This document shows positions 5,101-10,312 of a stretch of DNA of 10,312 nucleotides, in pieces. The notes beneath the pieces are model-generated. The model made no database searches. It was not told the DNA's origin and saw only the letters and a program-made list of their open reading frames with translations. The stretch spans positions 1-10,312 of the forward strand of contig CALKIP010000096.1 in the NCBI GenBank assembly GCA_937995995.1. The letters are read 5' to 3'. The stretch's first letter is position 1. The number at the start of each line of letters is the position of its first letter. Source of the DNA: an uncultured bacterium. GTDB lineage: Bacteria > Gemmatimonadota > Gemmatimonadetes > Longimicrobiales > RSA9. The position numbers and the translations under genes are program-made.

Positions 5101-7830
5101 ATGCTGACCGCGGTGCTCTCGTGTTTCGCCGCGGCGGCCGTTGCGCCCTGGATCCATCGTCACCTGCGCGGCGCGGCGAGCTGGGCCCTCGCCCTGGTCC
5201 CACTCGCGCTCACCGCTTACTTCGCGACGCTCGTTCCTGAGATCACCGCGGGCGGCGTCGTGCATGGATCGCGGCCGTGGCTCCCCGGCCTCGGCATCGC
5301 CCTCGCCTTCCGGCTCGATGGGCTCAGCCTCCTCTTCGCCCTGCCGGTCACCGGGATCGGCACGCTGGTCGTCCTGTACTCTGGAGCCTATCTGGCCGGG
5401 CATCCACGCCTCGGCCGCTTCTACCTGCTGATCCTGGCGTTCATGGGCGCGATGCTCGGCCTCGTCGTGGCCGACGACCTGATCGTTCTCTACGTCTTCT
5501 GGGAGTTGACGAGCATCGCGTCCTACCTGCTGATCGGTTTCGACCACTCCCGTGCGGCCGCTCGGCGCGCCGCGTTGCAGGCGCTCCTCGTCACCGCATT
5601 CGGCGGCCTCGCGCTCCTGGCCGGCTCCATCCTGATCGAGCGAGTCGTCGGCTCGTTCCAGCTCTCGACGGTCCTGCTCCACGGCGATACGGTGCAGAGC
5701 GGCCCGCTCTACCTGCCGATCCTGCTCCTGGTGCTCCTCGGCGCCTTCACCAAGTCTGCGCAGTTCCCCTTCCACTTCTGGCTGCCCAACGCGATGGAGG
5801 CGCCGGCGCCGGTGAGTGCGTACCTCCATTCGGCGACGATGGTGAAGGCGGGGATCTACCTGCTCTTCCGCCTGGGACCGGTGCTGGAGGGGACGACGGC
5901 CTGGACCCTGATCTTCGTCCTGGTCGGCGGAGCGACCGCATTCTGGGGCGCACTGGAGGCGCTGCGCCAGACGGACATGAAGCGCCTCCTCGCGTACACG
6001 ACCATCGCGGCACTCGGCCAACTCGTCCTCCTCCTCGGCCTGGGCGATCCCGCTTCGGTGCAAGCGGCCATCATCTTCCTCCTGGCGCACTCGCTCTACA
6101 AAGGCGCGTTTTTTCTCGTGGCCGGCTCCGTGGACCACGAGGCGGGCACCCGCGAGATTCCTGCACTGCGCGGAATCGGACGGATCATGCCGGGCACCGC
6201 GCTCGCGGCGCTCCTCGCGGGACTCTCCATGGCCGGCCTGCCACCGCTTCTCGGCTTCATCAGCAAGGAAGCCGGCTACGCCGCACAGCTCGGCCTCGAG
6301 AATGCGAGCACCCTGCTCACCCTCCTCGGGGTTTCCATCAACGGGCTCACCGTCGCCGCCGCCGCGATCCTGGTGCTGCGGCCGTTCACGGGTCCCTTGA
6401 AACCCACGCCACGAAAGCCGCACGACCCGCCCCTCGGGATGCAGCTCGGCCCGGTGGTCCTGGCGCTCGCCGGGCTCGTCTTCGGCAGCATGCCCTCGTG
6501 GCTCGGGGCGATGCTGGTCGAGCCGGCGACCGCCGCCGTGCTGCGCGAGCCGTACCCGGACCCGGTCGAGCTCTGGCCCGGAAATGCGCCGGAGCTGGTG
6601 CTCAGTGCACTCACCCTCGCGGTCGGGTTCACGGTCTACCTGAAGCGGACCCCACTCCGCCGGCTGCTGGCCCGTGGCGACCGGCTCGCCCGCTGGGGTC
6701 CGGCCGGATGGTACGACCCCGTGATCGATGCGCTCCTTGCGATCGGGCGGGTGCAGTCGCGGATCCTCGAGAGACGGCCCCTCGGCTACGGTCTCCTCCT
6801 CTCGTTCGCCGCCGTCGCCGTGGGGATTGGTGGCACCCTCCTCGCCCGTGGTGCGTTCCCGGGCGGCGTCGCCCCACTGAACGTCCGCGTGCACGAATGG
6901 ATGCTGACCGCGCTGATCGTGGCCGCGATCACCGCCGCCGTCCTCGCCCGCTCACGCCTCGAGGCACTCACTGCGCTCGGCGTACACGGCTTCGCCGTCG
7001 CACTTGTCTTCGCCTCCTTCGGTGCGCCGGACCTGGCCATCACGCAGTTCCTCGTGGAGACGTTGACCGTCGTCATCGCCGCACTGGTCCTGGTGCGCAT
7101 GCCGCGCCTCCCGAGAAAGCCGGAATCCAAGCCCGCCATCCACCTGCGCGATGCGATCATTGCCCTGGCCGCCGGTGCGGCCGTGACGATGCTTCTCCTC
7201 TCGGCCATCCAGGTGCCGCTCGATGTCACGGTGCCCGCGTACTACGCCGAGCTGAGCATCCCCGAGGGCCACGGGCGCAACATCGTCAACGTCATCCTCG
7301 TCGATTTCCGCCCTCTGGACACACTGGGCGAGGTGGTCGTGATCGCGGGTGCGGCGATTGGCGTGTTCGCACTGGTGAGGCTGCGCGGCGGAGTTTCGGG
7401 AAGGGGGATCGGCTGGCCGATCCGGTCGCTGATCCTGGAGACGATCACGCGACTCCTCGTCCTCGTACTCCTTCTCCTGTCCGTCTTTCTCCTGCTGCGC
7501 GGCCACAACGAACCGGGCGGCGGGCTCGTCGGCGGCCTGGTCGCCGCACTCGCCTTCGCACTCGTCGCCATCGCGTACGGCCCCGCGCCGGCGCGGCACA
7601 TGCTGCGCATCGATGCCAGGGCATTGATCGGGGCCGGGCTCGCACTCGCCCTCCTCGCGGCACTCGTCCCGACGCTGTACGGCCAACCGATCCTGAGTGG
7701 TGAGTGGACCACGGTCACGATCGGCGGAAGAGAACTCGAGCTCGGCACCCCACTTCTCTTCGACCTCGGCGTGTACCTGACGGTCCTGGGGGCGACGGTG
7801 ACGATGATCCTGACGCTCGAGGAAGAGTGA
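5101..7830 (+). CDS. mrpA: Na+/H+ antiporter subunits A and B fused (MrpAB/MnhAB/PhaAB)
   Basis: This protein of 909 residues is the largest subunit of the antiporter, combining a NuoL-like proton channel with extra C-terminal membrane domains. Residues 1-500 form the NuoL/MrpA core with the expected charged residues inside helices: Glu135 (FWELTSIASYLLIGFDH), Lys218 and His225 (FTKSAQFPFHFWLP), Lys249, Lys294, His330, Lys334 and Lys389 (GFISKEAGY). Residues about 600-765 are the MbhD/MbhE-like part (FGAPDLAITQFLVETL; DFRPLDTLGEVVVIAGAA). Residues about 772-909 are a complete MrpB domain with the signature LLRGHNEPGGGLVGGLVAA. Separate MrpA proteins are roughly 800 residues, so this is an in-frame A-B fusion of the group-2 (Pha/Sha-like) kind and not a frameshift. 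The start lies one base after mrpG and the stop overlaps the mrpC ATG (TGATG). Confidence 0.95.
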   Translation: MLTAVLSCFAAAAVAPWIHRHLRGAASWALALVPLALTAYFATLVPEITAGGVVHGSRPWLPGLGIALAFRLDGLSLLFALPVTGIGTLVVLYSGAYLAGHPRLGRFYLLILAFMGAMLGLVVADDLIVLYVFWELTSIASYLLIGFDHSRAAARRAALQALLVTAFGGLALLAGSILIERVVGSFQLSTVLLHGDTVQSGPLYLPILLLVLLGAFTKSAQFPFHFWLPNAMEAPAPVSAYLHSATMVKAGIYLLFRLGPVLEGTTAWTLIFVLVGGATAFWGALEALRQTDMKRLLAYTTIAALGQLVLLLGLGDPASVQAAIIFLLAHSLYKGAFFLVAGSVDHEAGTREIPALRGIGRIMPGTALAALLAGLSMAGLPPLLGFISKEAGYAAQLGLENASTLLTLLGVSINGLTVAAAAILVLRPFTGPLKPTPRKPHDPPLGMQLGPVVLALAGLVFGSMPSWLGAMLVEPATAAVLREPYPDPVELWPGNAPELVLSALTLAVGFTVYLKRTPLRRLLARGDRLARWGPAGWYDPVIDALLAIGRVQSRILERRPLGYGLLLSFAAVAVGIGGTLLARGAFPGGVAPLNVRVHEWMLTALIVAAITAAVLARSRLEALTALGVHGFAVALVFASFGAPDLAITQFLVETLTVVIAALVLVRMPRLPRKPESKPAIHLRDAIIALAAGAAVTMLLLSAIQVPLDVTVPAYYAELSIPEGHGRNIVNVILVDFRPLDTLGEVVVIAGAAIGVFALVRLRGGVSGRGIGWPIRSLILETITRLLVLVLLLLSVFLLLRGHNEPGGGLVGGLVAALAFALVAIAYGPAPARHMLRIDARALIGAGLALALLAALVPTLYGQPILSGEWTTVTIGGRELELGTPLLFDLGVYLTVLGATVTMILTLEEE

Positions 7831-8168
7831 TGGAGCCGGTCCTGGCCATTGTCGTCGGCGCAATCTTCGCCGCGGGCGTCTACCTGGTGCTGCGCCCCAA
7901 CATGATCTGGCTCATCTTCGGGCTGCTCCTCCTGAGCAGCGCCGTGAACCTCCTGATCTTCACGGCCGGTCGCCTCTCGCGTGGCGTTCCGCCGCTCATC
8001 CCTGCCGACCCGGAAATATCGGCGCCAACCTTCGCCAACCCACTCTCCCAGGCGATGATCCTGACCGCGATCGTGATCGGCTTCGGGCTGTTCGTCTTCA
8101 CGCTGGTCCTGGTCTACCGCGCCTATCAGGCCATGGGCAGCACCGACCCCGACGAGCCTTCCTCATGA
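7830..8168 (+). CDS. mrpC: Na+/H+ antiporter subunit C (MrpC/MnhC/PhaC, NuoK-like)
   Basis: This is a membrane subunit of 112 residues related to NuoK of complex I. Three hydrophobic helices are visible (about 3-20, 24-42 and 71-94), with YLVLRPNMIWLIFGLLLLSS followed by AVNLLIF, a typical MrpC pattern. A family-like FANPLSQAMILTAIVIGF segment leads into the last helix. The ATG at 7830 overlaps the mrpAB stop by one base; a longer in-frame extension to 7704 lies wholly inside mrpAB and lacks family similarity. The stop overlaps the mrpD start as ATGA. Confidence 0.93.
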   Translation: MEPVLAIVVGAIFAAGVYLVLRPNMIWLIFGLLLLSSAVNLLIFTAGRLSRGVPPLIPADPEISAPTFANPLSQAMILTAIVIGFGLFVFTLVLVYRAYQAMGSTDPDEPSS

Positions 8169-9667
8169 GCTGGCCCCTCGTCCTGCCGATCCTGATCCCG
8201 CTCGCGACGGCGGTCGTGGCCCTCGTCGCCGCGCCTTGGCGGGCCACACAGCGCTGGATCGGAGTCACGGGCGCCGCCGCGTACCTCACCGCGGCACTCG
8301 CGCTCCTCACACGCGTTGCACGTGGCGGGATCCTCGTCATGCAGGCCGGCGACTGGCCCGCGCCCTTCGGCGTCACCCTCGTCGCCGACCACCTGGGCGC
8401 CCTCATGGTCCTCGTGAGCGCGATCGTCGGCGTGGCCACGACAGTCTACTCTCTGGCCGACATCGACCCGCCACGCGCGGCGTTCGGCTACTACCCGCTC
8501 CTGCACCTCCTCCTTGCCGGAGTGAGCGGCGCGTTCCTCACCGGTGACCTCTTCAATCTCTACGTCTGGTTCGAGGTGATGCTCACCTCCTCCTTCGCGC
8601 TGATCGCCCTCGGTGGCAGGAGAGCGCAGATCTACGGCGCCATCCACTACGTGGTACTGAACCTGATCTCGTCGTTTCTCCTCCTCGCGGCCATCGGGAT
8701 CCTCTACGGTGTCACCGGCACACTCAACCTCGCCCACCTCGCCGTCCGACTCGCCGAGGTGGACGCCCCGGGACTCGTCACCACGGTCGCGGTGCTCCTG
8801 ATCGTCGCCCTCGGGATTAAGGCCGCCGTCTTCCCCTTCTACCTCTGGCTGCCGGCGTCCTACCCCACCCCGCCGATCGCCGTCTCGGCCATCTTCGCCG
8901 GTCTCCTGACCAAGGTCGGCGTCTACGCGCTGATCCGCGTCTTCACCCTCCTCTTCACACGCGACGTCGGCTACACCCACACCATCCTCCTCTGGGTGGC
9001 GGGGCTCACCATGGTGAGTGGCGTGCTCGGTGCGGCGGCGCAGAACGAGGTGCGCCGCATCCTTTCGTTCCACATCGTGAGCCAGATCGGCTACATGGTC
9101 ATGGGACTCGCGCTCTTCACGCCCCTCGCCCTGCTCGGCTCGATCTTCTACGTGGTGCACCACATCATCGTGAAAGCGAACCTGTTCCTGATCAGCGGAA
9201 TCATTCGGCGGCTCGGCGGCACCTCCGACCTGGCCTGCCTCGGCGGTCTCTACCGGTCGCACCCGTTCCTGGGCATCCTCTTCCTGATCCCGGCGCTCTC
9301 GCTCGCCGGCATTCCGCCGCTCTCCGGATTCTGGGCCAAGCTGATCCTGGTGCGTGCGGGGCTCGAGACCGGCGCGTACGCCATCGTCGCCACCGCACTG
9401 ATCGTCGGCCTCATGACGCTCTTTTCCATGACGAAGATCTGGGCAGAGGCGTTCTGGAAGGAGAAGCCGACGACGGGGGCCGACGACGAGCGCCGCGTAC
9501 CCGTCGCCGTCGATGAGCGATTCATGATCCCCGTCGCATCTCTAGCGGCTCTCACCGTCGCGATCGGCCTCTGGGCCTACCCGCTCTGGGTCCTGGCCGA
9601 GCGGGCCGCCGCCGAGGTGCTCGAGCCGACCCTCTACATCCAGGCCGTGATGGGAGCGAGCCCATGA
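8165..9667 (+). CDS. mrpD: Na+/H+ antiporter subunit D (MrpD/MnhD/PhaD, NuoM/N-like)
   Basis: This is a polytopic protein of 500 residues of the proton-conducting antiporter-like family (NuoM/NuoN/MrpD), the second large channel subunit of the complex. Key residues expected for proton transfer are visible: Glu137 (NLYVWFEVMLTSSFAL), Lys219 (ALGIKAAVFPFYLWLP), Lys250 (GLLTKVGVYALIR), His332/His333 with Lys337 (YVVHHIIVKANLFL) and Lys392 (SGFWAKLILVRAG). Glu137 and Lys219 have the same numbers as the functionally important residues I recall in Bacillus MrpD. The position corresponding to the broken-helix lysine seems to be arginine (NEVRRILSFHIVSQIGY, 294-310). The length is normal for the family. 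Both ends overlap neighbours by four bases. Confidence 0.95.
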   Translation: MSWPLVLPILIPLATAVVALVAAPWRATQRWIGVTGAAAYLTAALALLTRVARGGILVMQAGDWPAPFGVTLVADHLGALMVLVSAIVGVATTVYSLADIDPPRAAFGYYPLLHLLLAGVSGAFLTGDLFNLYVWFEVMLTSSFALIALGGRRAQIYGAIHYVVLNLISSFLLLAAIGILYGVTGTLNLAHLAVRLAEVDAPGLVTTVAVLLIVALGIKAAVFPFYLWLPASYPTPPIAVSAIFAGLLTKVGVYALIRVFTLLFTRDVGYTHTILLWVAGLTMVSGVLGAAAQNEVRRILSFHIVSQIGYMVMGLALFTPLALLGSIFYVVHHIIVKANLFLISGIIRRLGGTSDLACLGGLYRSHPFLGILFLIPALSLAGIPPLSGFWAKLILVRAGLETGAYAIVATALIVGLMTLFSMTKIWAEAFWKEKPTTGADDERRVPVAVDERFMIPVASLAALTVAIGLWAYPLWVLAERAAAEVLEPTLYIQAVMGASP

Positions 9668-10143
9668 CCCTCTTCCTGGCGAATCTCCTCCTCGCCCTGC
9701 TGTGGGCGGCGATCCAGGGCTCGTTCACCCCCTTCGACCTGCTCGTCGGCTTCGCCTGCGGCTACCTCGTGCTCCTCGTCGCACGGCCGGTACTCGACCC
9801 CTCGTCGTACTACTTCGGACTTTGGCGCGCCGTCGCCTTCGCCGCGATCTTCGCGTGGGAGCTGGTTCTCTCCAGCTTGCGCGTGGCCCGGCAGGTGCTC
9901 ACGCCCCGCCTCGACATGCGCCCCGGCGTGATTGCCGTCCCACTCGACGTGCGGACCGATGCCCAGATCACCCTCCTGGCCAACCTGAACTCCGTCACTC
10001 CCGGTTCACTGAGCCTGGACGTCTCGGACGACCGCCGCACCCTCTACGTGCACGTCATGGACATCGTCGATGGCGACGTGGACGCGGCCCGACGCGAGAT
10101 CAAGGAGGGGCTCGAGCGCCGGATCCTGGATTTGTTGCCGTGA
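9664..10143 (+). CDS. mrpE: Na+/H+ antiporter subunit E (MrpE/MnhE/PhaE)
   Basis: This subunit of 159 residues has an N-terminal membrane half and a small soluble C-terminal domain. Hydrophobic segments are at about 2-17, 25-42 and 55-75. The soluble part carries the family pattern LLANLNSVTPGSLSLDVSDD followed by YVHVMDI (about 104-134). MrpE is required for full antiport activity but not predicted to form a channel. The ATG overlaps the mrpD stop by four bases. It is the last recognisable gene of the operon; a 7-bp repeat array begins seven bases after its stop, and I see no conventional terminator. Confidence 0.93.
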   Translation: MTLFLANLLLALLWAAIQGSFTPFDLLVGFACGYLVLLVARPVLDPSSYYFGLWRAVAFAAIFAWELVLSSLRVARQVLTPRLDMRPGVIAVPLDVRTDAQITLLANLNSVTPGSLSLDVSDDRRTLYVHVMDIVDGDVDAARREIKEGLERRILDLLP

Positions 10144-10149
10144 GGCGGG

Positions 10150-10219
10150 AATCAGGAATCAGGAATCAGGAATCAGGAATCAGGAGTCAGGAGTCAGGGG
10201 TCAGGGGTCAGGGGTCAGG
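10150..10219. repeat. Ten-copy 7-bp tandem array with stepwise sequence drift
   Basis: Ten uninterrupted 7-base units follow the mrpE stop: five AATCAGG, two AGTCAGG and three GGTCAGG, then a broken unit. The change is ordered, with each A replaced by G from right to left along the unit. Such heptamer arrays in intergenic DNA resemble the short tandem heptanucleotide repeats known in cyanobacteria, but no named family is implied. Copy number is likely variable between strains. Confidence 0.95.
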
Positions 10220-10255
10220 GTCGGATTCGGGGGGCGGAGTTCGGGTACCGGCGCC

Positions 10256-10283
10256 GGGGGCGGGGGGCGGGTGGGGAACGGGG
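10256..10283 (+). other. G-quadruplex motif in a G-rich tract
   Basis: Five G-runs of three or more (10256-10260, 10262-10267, 10269-10271, 10273-10276, 10280-10283) are separated by one-base loops for the first four, the pattern of a very stable G-quadruplex. A palindrome CCGGCGCCGG (10248-10257) adjoins it. On the plus strand this would form in the mrp transcript 3' end or in DNA. Confidence 0.6.
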
Positions 10284-10297
10284 CCTGCGGCGGCGGC

Positions 10298-10311
10298 GTC
10301 GCCCTGGCGAC
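10298..10311. other. Short hairpin at the window edge
   Basis: GTCGCC and GGCGAC form a perfect 6-bp inverted repeat with a two-base centre. It could be part of a terminator for the mrp operon, but the sequence that would show a T-tract lies outside the window. Confidence 0.3.
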
Positions 10312-10312
10312 C

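Noticed and set aside
4948..6894. 648-codon minus-strand ORF opposite mrpG and mrpAB
   Set aside because: Highly charged, repetitive composition without motifs; it is the antisense shadow of transmembrane coding sequence.
5277..7703. 808-codon plus-strand ORF in a second frame within mrpAB
   Set aside because: Arg/Pro/Ala-rich shadow frame; the MrpA and MrpB motifs are all in the other frame.
8126..9262. 378-codon minus-strand ORF opposite mrpD
   Set aside because: Antisense shadow with Glu/Asp/Arg-rich low-complexity sequence and no motif.

Overview
The window reads as chromosomal DNA from a GC-rich, non-actinobacterial-looking bacterium. A DUF2911 protein, a SufU-type scaffold, a DinB-family protein, a Tat-exported copper protein and degenerate 7-bp purine-rich intergenic repeats would fit Gemmatimonadota or a related phylum, but that placement is an inference with low confidence. 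No mobile element, CRISPR array, tRNA or rRNA was seen.

Region 1 (1-560): the 3' part of a plus-strand DUF2911 gene, ending in a degenerate 7-bp repeat and a long hairpin that separates it from the convergent gene.

Region 2 (590-2400, minus strand): a two-gene sulfur-handling operon with a CysA2-like tandem-rhodanese sulfurtransferase followed 18 nt later by a SufU/IscU-type Fe-S scaffold. Its 540-bp upstream region holds a good sigma70-like promoter, an unannotated 40-codon leader ORF with three cysteine codons within five (VCRCVC), and a strong intrinsic terminator before the sulfurtransferase. Segments that can pair alternatively complete the layout of a cysteine-sensing transcription attenuator. 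This is the most interesting item in the window.

Region 3 (2579-3312): a minus-strand DinB-family protein and a divergent intergenic region with two short perfect palindromes.

Region 4 (3313-10143, plus strand): a NirK-like two-domain copper protein with a twin-arginine signal, followed 21 nt later by a complete multisubunit Na+(K+)/H+ antiporter (Mrp/Mnh/Pha) locus in the permuted order F-G-AB-C-D-E, with MrpA and MrpB fused. The mrp genes overlap or abut by a few bases, so they are almost certainly one translationally coupled transcript that assembles into one membrane complex. The copper protein, probably periplasmic, sits at the head of this unit.

Region 5 (10144-10312): no gene recognised. 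It contains a ten-copy 7-bp tandem array that drifts stepwise from AATCAGG to GGTCAGG, then a G-rich tract with a G-quadruplex motif, and a small hairpin at the window edge.
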